NCBI RefSeq assembly: GCF_024346055.1
Contig: NZ_JAGQCH010000010.1
Coordinates: 43,796-107,795 of the forward strand
Length of the DNA: 64,000 nt
Direction of reading: 5' to 3'
Origin: Cyanobium sp. Cruz CV13-4-11
GTDB taxonomy: Bacteria > Cyanobacteriota > Cyanobacteriia > PCC-6307 > Cyanobiaceae
Shown: in pieces, positions 17,652-26,457 of the stretch
Position numbering within the stretch: position 1 is the first letter of the stretch
Layout: every line of letters begins with the position of its first letter
Notes under the pieces: generated by a model
What the model saw: the letters and a program-made list of their open reading frames with translations, nothing else
What the model was told of the DNA's origin: nothing
Databases searched by the model: none
Made by a program: the position numbers and the translations under genes

Positions 17652-18580
17652 CAGCTGACCCTGCTGAGCAACCCGATCACCGCTGTCGTCACCAACCACC
17701 CCACCAGGGTGAGCTTGATGCCCCGATCCCCCAGCCGGATCTCCTCCGGCTTCTCGCTGCTTTGCTCAGGCGTCCGCTCCCGCCGCCGCTCCGCTTCCTC
17801 CGGGTCGCTCAGCAGCTGATACCGAAAGATCCCCACCAGCACGAACGGCACCGTCAGCAGCATCCAACTCGTCGGTGCCCCCCGCAACGCAGGGCCCGCC
17901 GCCCAGAGGGAGTAGCTCATGAAAGCGCTGGTGGCCACCGTGCTCTCCAGCCGCAGTAGCAGCGGCAGCGAATAGCGCTCGAGCACCTTGCGGGTGATCA
18001 CGCCCCGGACCTGAGCCACCTGCAGCTCAGCCTTGCGCTTCTCGATCGCCAGAAAGAGAGCTAGCAGCCCCGCCGTGAGCAGGAACCAGGGCGACGGCGG
18101 TACCTGTGCCGCAACGGCACCGGCAATGGCCCGCAGCAGGAAGCCGGAAGCAATGCAAAAGATATCCAGCAGCGGCACCCGCTTGAGCTGCAGGCAGTAG
18201 CCCACCTGGATCAGTCCGTAGAGCAGCACCACCCCGGCCAGGGCAGGCGCCACCCAGGCCGCCAGGGAGAGGCTCACGACCGCCAGCACCGCAGCGGTCG
18301 TCAGGGCTGCCGGCATGCTCACCAGTCCGGCGGCGATCGGGCGGTTGCGTTTAGTGGGATGGGCGCGATCGGCTGCCACATCCAGGCAGTCGTTCAGAAG
18401 GTAGATGGCACTGGAGATCAGGCAGAACGCCACCAGTGCCCCTGCGGCCGGCAGCCAGACGGCGGCCTCAAAGCGGAAGGCGAACAGCGGCGCCGCGAAC
18501 ACAAGCAGGTTCTTGGTCCACTGCCGCGGACGGCAGGCAGCCATCAGCGCAGGCAGGGTGTCAGTACGGCCAGCAGCCAT
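17651..18580 (-). CDS. UbiA family prenyltransferase, decaprenyl-phosphate phosphoribosyltransferase type
   Basis: 309 residues with eight or nine membrane helices. The first Asp-rich motif is LNDCLDVAADRAHPTKRNRPIA and the second is in EKRKAELQ. The N terminus CRPRQWTKNLLVFAAPLFA is characteristic of the subfamily that transfers phosphoribose from PRPP to polyprenyl phosphate, the first step to decaprenyl-phosphoryl-arabinose in mycobacteria. Its coupling to a phosphatase, which the next step needs, supports this reading. The last ~40 residues are charged and then form one more helix. Confidence 0.85.
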   Translation of the reverse strand: MAAGRTDTLPALMAACRPRQWTKNLLVFAAPLFAFRFEAAVWLPAAGALVAFCLISSAIYLLNDCLDVAADRAHPTKRNRPIAAGLVSMPAALTTAAVLAVVSLSLAAWVAPALAGVVLLYGLIQVGYCLQLKRVPLLDIFCIASGFLLRAIAGAVAAQVPPSPWFLLTAGLLALFLAIEKRKAELQVAQVRGVITRKVLERYSLPLLLRLESTVATSAFMSYSLWAAGPALRGAPTSWMLLTVPFVLVGIFRYQLLSDPEEAERRRERTPEQSSEKPEEIRLGDRGIKLTLVGWLVTTAVIGLLSRVS

Positions 18581-18775
18581 GGTTCCACCCTCCCCGAGCC
18601 GGAGTGAGGCTAACCCTATAACTCTCCCATCGGGATTGGCCTGCTGGGTTGGGTAAGCGAGTCGAGATGAGATGCCGGTGAGTTTTGTACGAACCGCGTT
18701 CGCGCAGATAGCCGTCCCCGGCCAGCGACCAGAAGACCTGATGGGGAAGGGGGCCGCAGCCCCCGGCCCTGGACC

Positions 18776-19129
18776 TCAGGCCATCTGCAGCCTCAACGCA
18801 CTCAGCACCTCACGCTCAGCCTCCAGCTGGCAGCGGTGCAGCAGCTCCTGCTGGGCCAGCAACCGCTCATCCAGCTCATCCACTCGCGCCAGACACTGCT
18901 GGATCGCCGGGATCACCTCCTCCTCCAGCAGGGTGATCTCCTCCTCGCCATAGGGCTGCTCGATCCAGGTGCGGCGCAGCGGCAGCCCCCGCCGCAGCAG
19001 CAGGATCCGCTCAATCGCCTTGAGGCTTGATTCGAGCAGCAGGAACGGATCTTCCTCTGGTTTGCAGAACGCACCTTCCGGTGCGATGGGCCGGCAGAAC
19101 GGTGAGGCAGCAGCAGAAAGCATGGCCAT
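18776..19129 (-). CDS. Conserved cyanobacterial hypothetical protein
   Basis: About 117 residues, mostly one long amphipathic helix pair: ILLLRRGLPLRRTWIEQPYG, then EEEITLLEEEVIPAIQQCLARVDELDERLLAQQEL. A coiled coil is likely. The frame is open to 19324, but the upstream codons look non-coding, so ATG 19129 or 19123 is preferred. No function is evident and no operon partner is close. Confidence 0.55.
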   Translation of the reverse strand: MAMLSAAASPFCRPIAPEGAFCKPEEDPFLLLESSLKAIERILLLRRGLPLRRTWIEQPYGEEEITLLEEEVIPAIQQCLARVDELDERLLAQQELLHRCQLEAEREVLSALRLQMA

Positions 19130-19501
19130 GGACTCGGCGCCGAGAGCGGCGCAGCGACGGGACCGATCCCAGTAGGGGCCTGACGTCAGGAAGGCCCCAG
19201 ACTGGAGAGGCCCGGAGCAAGACCCAGAGGGTCGAGCCGCGGAGGGAACGGGGCTCGGAGGGGAGAGCCTCAGATCAGCGGCGGGCAGCCCTCGGTTTCG
19301 CCTGGTGTTGCAGCGCCGCAGCATGGCTTGAAATTGCCAAAGCGGCCCTGATCATCGTCAGATCGCCTGCACTGCAGGCTTTTTGCGTCAGCACCTCGTC
19401 ATTTCTGGTCGGTGAAGGGCGGTTGACAGCTCCCCCCTTCACCTTGCATGCTTCCATCGATAGAGCTCAAGCCCCTGTTGCAGCCATGAGCTGCATCACG
19501 C
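19130..19501. other. Gene-free stretch upstream of the Abi_2 gene
   Basis: No frame has a recognisable protein and I see no clear repeat. The last 150 bases are less GC-rich and probably hold the promoter of the abortive-infection gene. Confidence 0.5.
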
Positions 19502-19531
19502 TTGAGCCATCCATTTTGGCCTAGGGAGCCA

Positions 19532-20540
19532 TTGTCGCCCTCCCCCAGCCCCAAACCGCCCAAACCCTTCAGGTCTTACTCCGAACTCGTTGATCTCCTC
19601 AGCGCGAGAGGGATGGACGTCGGGCCTGACCCTCAGCGAGCCGCTCGAAAGCTGTCGCAGATTGGCTACTACCGCCTGAGCGGCTTTTGGTACCCATGCC
19701 GCGAAATTGAAATCGATTCTCAAGGAGAAGCTGTTCTCGATACACAAACTGGTAAGCCCAGGCGCCTTGATGCCTTCATGCCGGGCACAAGCCTGCAGGG
19801 GATTTTAGATTTATATCTGTATGACAAGCGTTTAAGGCTCGCCGTCCTTGATGCCATTGAGAGGATTGAAGTTCATCCGAACCGTAATAGCACATGAGCT
19901 TGGGCGCCTCGACCCCGTCGCGCACACGATGGCTAGCTTCATCAATCAGCGTTTTCTGCAAGACTATCAGGACAGAAAGTCTCGCAAAAAGCGCAACACC
20001 TGGAATGAGTGGGTCGAAGATCACGGGAAGCACCTCTCTCGCTGCTCTGAGGACTGCATCCTCTGGCACAAGCAGAACGACAAGACCATGCCATTTTGGG
20101 TTGTCGTAGAAGCGTGGAGCTTCGGGCTGGCTTCTCGGTATTACGGTCTGCTCAAACGGCGTCACCAGCTAGAAATCGCCAAGCGCTTTGAGATTGACAA
20201 CCCAAAGGTTCTGGGCGACTGGCTACGCGGCATCAGCGACTTTCGCAATCGCTGTGCGCATCATTCTCGTGTTTGGAATTATGCCAGCAAAAATCCTCTG
20301 CCGATGCTCAAGGGAGACTCATTTATGGAGCACTGGATTGACGATGAGGTATCACTGCAGAGGCTTTATGGCGCATCGGTGGTGATTGCACGTCTGATCA
20401 AAACCATCGGCCCAAACTCGAAATGGTTCAAAGACTTTGGATGTCTGCTCGACCAGATGCCTGATCTTCCAGGATGCGACTTCACGGCGGTAGGCATCAT
20501 GAAGACCAACCAGTTCCCCCATGACCTCTTTGGCGGTTAG
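19532..20540 (+). pseudogene. Abi_2 (AbiD/AbiF) HEPN abortive-infection gene, frameshifted
   Basis: The first frame (to 19897) gives the N-terminal Abi_2 blocks PKPFRSYSELVDLLSARGMDV, KLSQIGYYRLSGFWYPCRE, LDLYLYDKRLRLAVLDAIERIEV and then stops. The next frame continues seamlessly from about 19878 with IRTVIAHELGRLDPVAH. It carries the HEPN ribonuclease motif RNRCAHHSRVWN and ends at 20540. A one-base insertion or two-base deletion around 19877 explains it. In intact form these proteins are RNases that shut down phage-infected cells. Everything else is preserved, so the break is recent, or a recoding site, or a sequencing error. The start is a TTG (19502 or 19532). Confidence 0.82.
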
Positions 20541-20573
20541 ATCGGAGCCATGGGAAGCGTCGGATTGCCACTG

Positions 20574-21278
20574 TCACTTCCGTCGAGTCACCTGGCGCAC
20601 CTGCTTCTGGAGCCGCAGGAAGCGGGATTCGCTTCGCAGCAAGGAGAGTTGCAGGTTGTAGAGCAGCAGGTCAAAGCGACGGGCGACGGCATCGGTGTCT
20701 CCCTCCTGTTCGGCCTGGGCCGAGGGCAAGGGGGCCAGGGTGGAGGTCAGCAGGGCCTGGGCCGTGAGCATGGCCCCCAGGGGGTAGGGGAACTGGGTGA
20801 GATGGAAGGCCTGCAGGCCGATCTCGCCCGTTACCGTGGTGTCGAAGTCGGTGAGCACGTGCCAGAGGTCGTGGGTCTGGCTGAGCCGCAGCACCACATA
20901 GGCCGCATCACTTCCGGGCTCCATGCCGGCGTGCAGGTTGGGGTCGTAGCCAAGGCGGGCCAGCGACGCCGCATAGGCCTGGCCGAGGCTGCCCTCGGGC
21001 AGGGCGGCCAGCTGCTCCAGGTCGTGGGCCGGGGGGATCCAGCGCGCCTCGATCAGCGCGGCGCAGGCCGGGTCGCGTCGCAGCTGCTCGGCCATCAGGG
21101 TATAGGAGGGCGTCTCCAGCAGGGCGTCGGCCAAGGCCCCCACCAGCTCGAGGTCGGTGTCGCCGCCGCTCATGGCCACGAAGGTGCCGAGGACGCGGAA
21201 CAGCTGGGGCGGCAGCTCCGGGGCCTCGAACGACGCGGCCGTGGGGGCGGGATTGGGGCGGAAAACGGTGGTGGTCAT
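20574..21278 (-). CDS. Coq4 family protein
   Basis: 234 residues matching Coq4, the scaffold of ubiquinone synthesis recently linked to C1 ring chemistry. The metal-binding signature is HDLWHVLTDFDTTVTGEIGLQAF, and the helical N-terminal part ELVGALADALLETPSYTLMAEQL also fits. Cyanobacteria make plastoquinone rather than ubiquinone, so the substrate must differ. It diverges from a TetR regulator over 118 nt that contain a perfect inverted repeat. Confidence 0.85.
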   Translation of the reverse strand: MTTTVFRPNPAPTAASFEAPELPPQLFRVLGTFVAMSGGDTDLELVGALADALLETPSYTLMAEQLRRDPACAALIEARWIPPAHDLEQLAALPEGSLGQAYAASLARLGYDPNLHAGMEPGSDAAYVVLRLSQTHDLWHVLTDFDTTVTGEIGLQAFHLTQFPYPLGAMLTAQALLTSTLAPLPSAQAEQEGDTDAVARRFDLLLYNLQLSLLRSESRFLRLQKQVRQVTRRK

Positions 21279-21296
21279 CGGGATGAGCGCGAAGGA

Positions 21297-21315
21297 ACGT
21301 GAGCAGTCCTCACGT
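21297..21315. promoter_or_regulatory. Candidate TetR operator
   Basis: A perfect inverted repeat, ACGTGAG and CTCACGT separated by five bases, centred in the divergent coq4/TetR promoter region. Size and position fit a TetR dimer site that controls both genes. Confidence 0.6.
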
Positions 21316-21396
21316 CATAGAACACATGAGCATCACTCGCCTTTGCCAATGGGATGCGAGGATCGCTCAGGTTTTCCCGGTCTGCCGCTTCCCGTC

Positions 21397-22098
21397 ATGG
21401 CCGACGCCACAGCCGCCCCCAGCGTGACCTCGCCCCTGCGCCGTCAGCCCCGCCAGGCCCGCAGCCAGGAACGGGTGCGGCGGATCCTGGCGGCGGCCGA
21501 GGAGCTATTCGTGGCAGGCGGCGTCGGCAGCACCACCACCACCAACGCCATCGCCGCCAGAGCCGGGGTCCCGATCGGCTCCCTCTACCAGTTCTTCCCC
21601 GACAAGGGGGCGATCCTGCGCAGCCTCGCCCAGCTCTACGCCGAGCAGCTGCACGAGCTGCTCACGGCCTTCTTCGACCGGGGGGACGGCCGCACCCTCT
21701 CCCTGGAGGCCTCGATCACCGCCGCCGTGGCCCTCACCGATCGCTTCTTACGCGACCACCCCGGCTACCCGGCCATCTTCCTGGATGTGCAAAGCGCCAC
21801 CCCCGAGCTGCTGGCCATCGAGGAGGAGGCCGACGTCCGGCTGATCAACCACTGGAGCGGCCTGATCGCCCTCAAGGCTTCAGCTGAGGGCAGCCACCTC
21901 AACGCGGAGGAGGGGCACCTGATCGCCTACGTGCTGGTCAAGACCGTCGGCCACCTGCTCTGGCTGGCGGCCACCCAGGAGCAGGGCCGCCGCGAGCGGC
22001 TGGTGGCCGAATGCGGCGACTTGGCCATCGCCTACCTGCGCCGGCGGCTCACCGCGGCGTGCTCACCCCACCAGCTCTGCCAGGCACTGGATCCCTGA
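21397..22098 (+). CDS. TetR/AcrR family transcriptional regulator
   Basis: About 233 residues. The N-terminal TetR helix-turn-helix is clear (RILAAAEELFVAGGVGSTTTTNAIAARAGVPIGSLYQFFPDKGAILRSLA). The C-terminal ligand domain resembles TetR_C_33-type regulators (HPGYPAIFLDVQSATPEL). The start was chosen at ATG 21397; the longer frame would run into coq4. It is divergent from coq4 and probably represses it and itself through the repeat at 21297. The ligand is unknown. Confidence 0.87.
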   Translation: MADATAAPSVTSPLRRQPRQARSQERVRRILAAAEELFVAGGVGSTTTTNAIAARAGVPIGSLYQFFPDKGAILRSLAQLYAEQLHELLTAFFDRGDGRTLSLEASITAAVALTDRFLRDHPGYPAIFLDVQSATPELLAIEEEADVRLINHWSGLIALKASAEGSHLNAEEGHLIAYVLVKTVGHLLWLAATQEQGRRERLVAECGDLAIAYLRRRLTAACSPHQLCQALDP

Positions 22099-22132
22099 TG
22101 GTGGTCCCATGACCCTCCCTTGGCGCACCCAT

Positions 22133-22145
22133 GGGGGGGGGGGGG
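22133..22145. repeat. G13 homopolymer between TetR gene and pentapeptide gene
   Basis: Thirteen consecutive G, followed closely by the stop of the minus-strand pentapeptide gene at 22149. It lies outside coding sequence, so slippage would have no protein effect. It might weaken transcription between the convergent genes. Confidence 0.75.
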
Positions 22146-22148
22146 AGG

Positions 22149-23159
22149 CTAGGGCAAGGCCTGGACTGTCGTGCCAAGCCATTGGCTGATCGGCACCAAT
22201 TGGCTGCCATCCCCTGCCTCCGATAGATCCACCACGGAGGGCGGTAGGTTATTGAGTGTTGCTCCGGCGAGGCAGACGGCATGCACGCGGGCGCCCTCGA
22301 AATTCGTGCGATCCAAGGTGGCATTCTCAAATGACGCGCCGCGCAAGTCGGCCATCTTGAAGTTCGCTTCGGTACAATCGGCCTCATTGAAGACAGCGTT
22401 CGTGGCCGAAGCTTCCCGAAACTGGGCACCCGTCAGCTTGGATTTACGGAATGAAGTTCGTGCTAAATCAGCGGCATAAAAATCCGCGTAGCTGAAATCG
22501 CAACGAGCCCAATAGGCATCGTGGGCCTTCGCTCCTGAGAGGTCTATGCCCCGCACGTCAGCCAGAGGGTCGTCCGGTTTGGCTTTGTAAAGGATCAAGT
22601 TGATGGTCAGCGTCTTCAACACCTTCTGGTCACTCTCGATGGACAAGGCCGCCGCCAGAACCTGCTTGGTCAGTTGCATGAGCTGCTCACGGCGGCCGCC
22701 GCTGACGTTCCACTCCGCCGGGAAGGAGTTCAATACCGAGCCAAGCTTCACCGCAGCGGCAGCGCGCAGAACCGGCGACTCGGCCGCCAGCTCCTGGATG
22801 ATTGACTGATAGACGTCGTCGACATTCTTTCTGTCCTCGAAGCCGATCCTTGCCTGGGTTGTACGGCTTTGCCCGATGAGGTAGCCGCCAACGGCACCGC
22901 CCACGGTCACAAAGAGGGCGATCACCTTGAGGGCAAACAGACTGCCGGCGGTATCGCTGCGGATCTGGCGGATTTCGGCATCCAGCTTACTGATCTCGTA
23001 GCTGTCCTTTGGAGTTGGTGCCCTGTTGCCGGCCTGCGTGCGGTCCAGTTCGATGACATATTGGGCACCCAGTGATGTCACCAAAGCGACACCAAGGGCC
23101 CCCACCACCAGGACAACGATGTGGCTATTCGATAGCCCCTTCTTGAAGTCAAAGTCCAT
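22149..23159 (-). CDS. Membrane protein with C-terminal pentapeptide repeats
   Basis: 336 residues. Two N-terminal membrane helices (IVVLVVGALGVALVTSLGA, about 14-32, and FALKVIALFVTVGGAVGGYLI, about 76-96) flank a charged loop. A helical domain follows, and then about 20 pentapeptide units of the A(D/N)LxX type (ADFYAADLARTSFRKSKL, ANFKMADLRGASFENATL) form a right-handed beta helix. Such domains are interaction or DNA-mimic scaffolds; no enzyme motif is present. The partner is unknown. Confidence 0.82.
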   Translation of the reverse strand: MDFDFKKGLSNSHIVVLVVGALGVALVTSLGAQYVIELDRTQAGNRAPTPKDSYEISKLDAEIRQIRSDTAGSLFALKVIALFVTVGGAVGGYLIGQSRTTQARIGFEDRKNVDDVYQSIIQELAAESPVLRAAAAVKLGSVLNSFPAEWNVSGGRREQLMQLTKQVLAAALSIESDQKVLKTLTINLILYKAKPDDPLADVRGIDLSGAKAHDAYWARCDFSYADFYAADLARTSFRKSKLTGAQFREASATNAVFNEADCTEANFKMADLRGASFENATLDRTNFEGARVHAVCLAGATLNNLPPSVVDLSEAGDGSQLVPISQWLGTTVQALP

Positions 23160-23593
23160 CTAGAGTTCCCTCACAGGGAGATTGACCCCGAGCTCCCCAT
23201 GAGCCACAAACCTGCCGCTACGGCCGGCCACCCGTCAACCTTAGATCCCAGCCAGAAACCACAGGGATTGATGCGGCAATCAGCCATTCCATGTTCCTCC
23301 AATGGGCCCAGTCATCACGCCCGGAACAATGCAGGCGATGTTCTCTGATCACCCTACCGTGCATCGAGCGGTGAGGGGCACTGATTCGGAATCCGTAAAG
23401 TCTGGTGCGAGATTTGCCAAGGCAGGAACCCTGTCCGGGGGATGGAGAGGTTGTTGCGCAGGGTGCAAAGACCGTGTCTGCGCCTGCCTCCAGGTCGCGT
23501 TGATTGCCTGGCACCCCGATGCTGCAATTGCTTTGGCGACAACCTCCCATGTCCAGCGGTGGTACACGGTTCCGAACCACCCGTAGACAGAGA
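23160..23593. other. Gene-free stretch
   Basis: Several short overlapping frames occur on both strands, but none shows a family motif, a convincing start or consistent codon use. It may include the promoter of the pentapeptide gene near 23160-23220. The rest shows nothing I can name. Confidence 0.5.
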
Positions 23594-24544
23594 TCAGGCC
23601 CAGAGGGTCTCCAGGGTGTAGGGGCCGCCCTCCTTCACCCAGAAGGAGCCGTCGATGAAGCGATGGCTCCGGTCGAGCCCGTCGATCGCCTCCATATCTT
23701 CAGGAGCCAGCTCGACCTCGGCGGCGGCGAGGTTCTCGGCCAGGCGCTTCGGCGACACCGACTTGGGGATCACGGCGGTGCCGCGCTGTAGGGCCCAGCC
23801 CAGTACCACCTGGGCCGGCGTGAGGCCGCGCCGCGTGGCGATCGCCGTGATCGTGGGGTCCTCCAGCAGCACCGGCTGGCCTGGGGGCCGCATCGGGGGG
23901 GGCAGGCCCGGAGTCCCCAGCGGCGAATAGCCCGTGAGGTGCACGCCGTGGGCCTCGCAGAAGGCGAACAGCCCCTTCTGCTGCAGATAGGGATGCAGCT
24001 CCACCTGGTTCATGGCCGGCCGGATCCGCGCCTGCCCCAGCAGGCCGTAGAGGCTGGCCATGCCGAAATTGCTGACGCCGATGTGGCGGCACAGGCCACC
24101 GTCGACGGCCGCTTCCATCGCCGCCCAGGTGGCCGCGATCGGCAGGGTCTCAAGCGACAGCAGGTCGTCGGCGCTCTCGGGCATCAGCACGCCTGGCCGG
24201 AAGGCCACGGGCCAGTGGATCAGGTACAGATCGAGGTGGTCGAGCTGCAGGTCGGCCAGGGTGCGCTCCAGGGCCGGGGCCACGTCCTTGGGGGCGTGGG
24301 CGTTGTTCCAGAGCTTGGAGGTGATCCAGAGCTCCTCCCGCTTCACCAGGCCGGAGCGGATCGCCGCCGCCAGGGCCTCGCCGATCTCCGCCTCATTGCC
24401 GTAGATGGCGGCGCAGTCGATGTGGCGGTAGCCCAGCTTGATCGCCGCCGTCACCGCCGCGCCCACCTCCCCCGCAGGGGCGTTCCAGGTGCCCAGGCCG
24501 AGCATCGGCATGGCAGCGCCGTCGTCGAAGCGGAGTGTCTTCAA
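23594..24544 (-). CDS. Aldo/keto reductase
   Basis: An NADPH-dependent oxidoreductase of the AKR superfamily with a TIM barrel of 316 residues. The catalytic tetrad is in place: Asp (YRHIDCAAIYGN, which also holds the Tyr), Lys (ITSKLWNN) and His (YLIHWPVAF). The cofactor strand VIPKSVSPKRLAENL is typical. The substrate, probably an aldehyde or sugar, cannot be inferred. It stands alone on the minus strand. Confidence 0.92.
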   Translation of the reverse strand: MKTLRFDDGAAMPMLGLGTWNAPAGEVGAAVTAAIKLGYRHIDCAAIYGNEAEIGEALAAAIRSGLVKREELWITSKLWNNAHAPKDVAPALERTLADLQLDHLDLYLIHWPVAFRPGVLMPESADDLLSLETLPIAATWAAMEAAVDGGLCRHIGVSNFGMASLYGLLGQARIRPAMNQVELHPYLQQKGLFAFCEAHGVHLTGYSPLGTPGLPPPMRPPGQPVLLEDPTITAIATRRGLTPAQVVLGWALQRGTAVIPKSVSPKRLAENLAAAEVELAPEDMEAIDGLDRSHRFIDGSFWVKEGGPYTLETLWA

Positions 24545-24566
24545 GGCGGTGAATCCAACAGAAGCA

Positions 24567-25124
24567 TCACTCCACCCTGGCGCGGGCGGTGAACGACTGG
24601 AGGGCGAAGCTCTTGGCCTGAGGCTTTTGCGATTCGATCACGAGCTGCAGCCGTTCCCCCTGCCGTCCGATTCGATCTTCGACCACCTTGTCGACCTCCT
24701 GGCCCTGGCCATCGAGCACAGCGAACGTTGCCTGGATGTCGCCGCAGGGACGCTCCAGGCAGGCGACTTCCATCACGTCGATGATGCCGCCGCCATAGAG
24801 GCGGGGCTTGCGGCAGATCCCCTGGCAGCGGCGGGTGAACACCCCCTGATCCGATTCCACCCAGCCATCGGCGAGCAGGTCCTGGCGGCTCTCGCCCCGC
24901 CCGCCGGCTGGCTGCTTCTCCGCCAGGGACGCCCGCAGGCCAGCCGCCATCCAGCCGGCGCCGAAGCCCAGCACCACCAGCCCCAGCACCAGCAGCCGCT
25001 GGAGGATCGGGAACCGGGAGGGTCCGGATGAAGGGGGAAGGGCCGGTGGCTTCGGGGGGCGTCCCCCGGGAGGAACCGGCTCCATTTCGACGATCAGGTC
25101 GTCAACGGTCTTCCCGCTCCCCAT
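24567..25124 (-). CDS. Hypothetical single-pass membrane protein
   Basis: About 185 residues. A Pro-rich N-terminal tail (PPGGRPPKPPALPPSSGPSR) leads into one membrane helix (LLVLGLVVLGFGAGWMAAGL), then a soluble domain with two Cys pairs (FTRRCQGICRK, ACLERPCGD) and beta-rich C terminus. The cysteines suggest disulfides on the outer side. The family is not recognised. Its start lies inside the end of the upstream gene (23-nt overlap), so the two are coupled. Confidence 0.65.
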   Translation of the reverse strand: MGSGKTVDDLIVEMEPVPPGGRPPKPPALPPSSGPSRFPILQRLLVLGLVVLGFGAGWMAAGLRASLAEKQPAGGRGESRQDLLADGWVESDQGVFTRRCQGICRKPRLYGGGIIDVMEVACLERPCGDIQATFAVLDGQGQEVDKVVEDRIGRQGERLQLVIESQKPQAKSFALQSFTARARVE

Positions 25125-25614
25125 GTTCCGCTCGGTCTTGCCGGTCCTTGCCATCGTCGTAGGCCATCAGAGAACGGAACATCAGCCCACCGCCGCTGCC
25201 GATCAGGGCGAACATCGTCAGCAGGTTCCAGAGCGAGGTGGGCTGGAAGCTCATGATCAGGGTCTGCAGGATCCCCACCGCCAGGGCCGCCACCGATGCC
25301 AGCACCAGGAACCAGCCCCAGCGCTGGTTGCGCAGGGCGAACAGCAGGCACACCCCGATCGTCAGCGGGATCAGCAGCAGGCCAAAGCCGCCACCGAGGC
25401 CCTGGGAGAAGCCGAAACCGCCCCCCCAGCCGCCGCCCCAGGCCGCACCGGCACCACCCCAGCCACCCGCGGCGCGCCGGCCGAAGCGGAGGCCCAGGCC
25501 CATGGGCACCGAGCTGACCATCACCTGGTTGAAGAACAGGAACGCTCCCATCGAAAAGAGCACACCCCCCAGCAGGAAGCTGAAGAAGTCCCTGATTGGA
25601 TCCCTCAAGGCCAT
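25102..25614 (-). CDS. Hypothetical glycine-rich membrane protein
   Basis: About 170 residues with four hydrophobic helices (FFSFLLGGVLFSMGAFLFF, LLLIPLTIGVCLLFALR, WFLVLASVAALAVGILQTL, LLTMFALIGSGGGLMF). An unusual Gly/Trp-rich linker (GGWGGAGAAWGGGWGGGFGF) lies between helices 1 and 2. No named family is recognised. It is translationally coupled to the following membrane protein and the two probably work together. ATG 25614 was chosen over 25650. Confidence 0.65.
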   Translation of the reverse strand: MALRDPIRDFFSFLLGGVLFSMGAFLFFNQVMVSSVPMGLGLRFGRRAAGGWGGAGAAWGGGWGGGFGFSQGLGGGFGLLLIPLTIGVCLLFALRNQRWGWFLVLASVAALAVGILQTLIMSFQPTSLWNLLTMFALIGSGGGLMFRSLMAYDDGKDRQDRAEHGEREDR

Positions 25615-25971
25615 GCCCTCTCTGCCACCTGGCCCATGGTGGCAGGACACCTGGTCCTTGATCGCGAAGGATTCGCCCTGGTAGCGGGAGGGAACTCACG
25701 GAACTCCGCGCCGCCCTCGCCCACAGCCGCGTGCTCCTGCAGAACCTGCTGATCGACACCGCCAGACGTCCAAGGCGGATCGAGCGGTAGCGGCGACCCG
25801 GGGCGCTGCTCAGACGGCTTCTCCGGGCCAGGACCCCAGTCGGCCCGATGACCAAATGCAGGGCTGACGCAAGCGTCCTCCCGTCAGGTGCCCCTTGAAG
25901 CTTCACTCAGGTGGGCTGGCCCCCATGGCGCACGCGGCATAGCATCGGGCCACAAATAGAGGCCTTCACGT
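25615..25971. other. Gene-free stretch, possible short gene tail
   Basis: A plus-strand frame ending at a TAG near 25790 reads TELRAALAHSRVLLQNLL then IDTARRPRRIER. This resembles the end of a helical protein, but no start or upstream part exists. Nothing else is supported. The last ~70 bases are presumably the promoter of the downstream HabA-like gene. Confidence 0.4.
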
Positions 25972-26442
25972 ATGAACGTCCAGAGCGGCAGTCGACAGCT
26001 GCTGATTCACGGCATGGTTCTCGTTCTGGTCGGATTGGTGTGGGGCCTTGTCGTACCCGGCACTCCGTACCCAAGACTCGCCCTGGGTGCCCATATCCAG
26101 TTCGTATCCAACGGCATGCTGTTCATCGTGCAAGCAACTTCTCTGCTGGCGCTCCCCCATCGCGTGGGCATCAAGTCCATCTGGGTGATGGTCTTGGCGG
26201 CCTGGTTGACATGGACCATGGCTCTCTCCGAACTCGCCAATGCCTGGTGGGGAACGCTGCAGCCGTTGTCGATTGCAGCGAGTCAGGCAGGTGCCACCGG
26301 CGGCGAACCGTGGCAAGAGCTCGTGCTCAAACTGACGCATATCGGCGCCGGATTAGGGCTGATCATCGCATGGTCGTTACTGGTGATCGGGTTTTTGAAA
26401 TACGATTCCACCAATGGATCAACTGATATTTCCGCAGGCTAA
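25972..26442 (+). CDS. Four-helix membrane protein resembling hydroxylaminobenzene mutase (HabA)
   Basis: 156 residues with four membrane helices. The N-terminal pattern RQLLIHGMVLVLVGLVWGLVVPG, PRLALGAHIQFVSNGMLFI matches the HabA-like family, whose characterised members rearrange hydroxylaminobenzene or isomerise styrene oxide. The true substrate here is unknown. It lies 15 nt before the cyclase gene and shares its moderately lower GC, so the two may be a recently acquired operon. Confidence 0.7.
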   Translation: MNVQSGSRQLLIHGMVLVLVGLVWGLVVPGTPYPRLALGAHIQFVSNGMLFIVQATSLLALPHRVGIKSIWVMVLAAWLTWTMALSELANAWWGTLQPLSIAASQAGATGGEPWQELVLKLTHIGAGLGLIIAWSLLVIGFLKYDSTNGSTDISAG

Positions 26443-26457
26443 GCGCACAGAAAGCCT

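Noticed and set aside
23302..23586. Small plus-strand frame before the aldo/keto reductase gene
   Set aside because: No motif, no ribosome binding site, and competing frames of equal length on the other strand.
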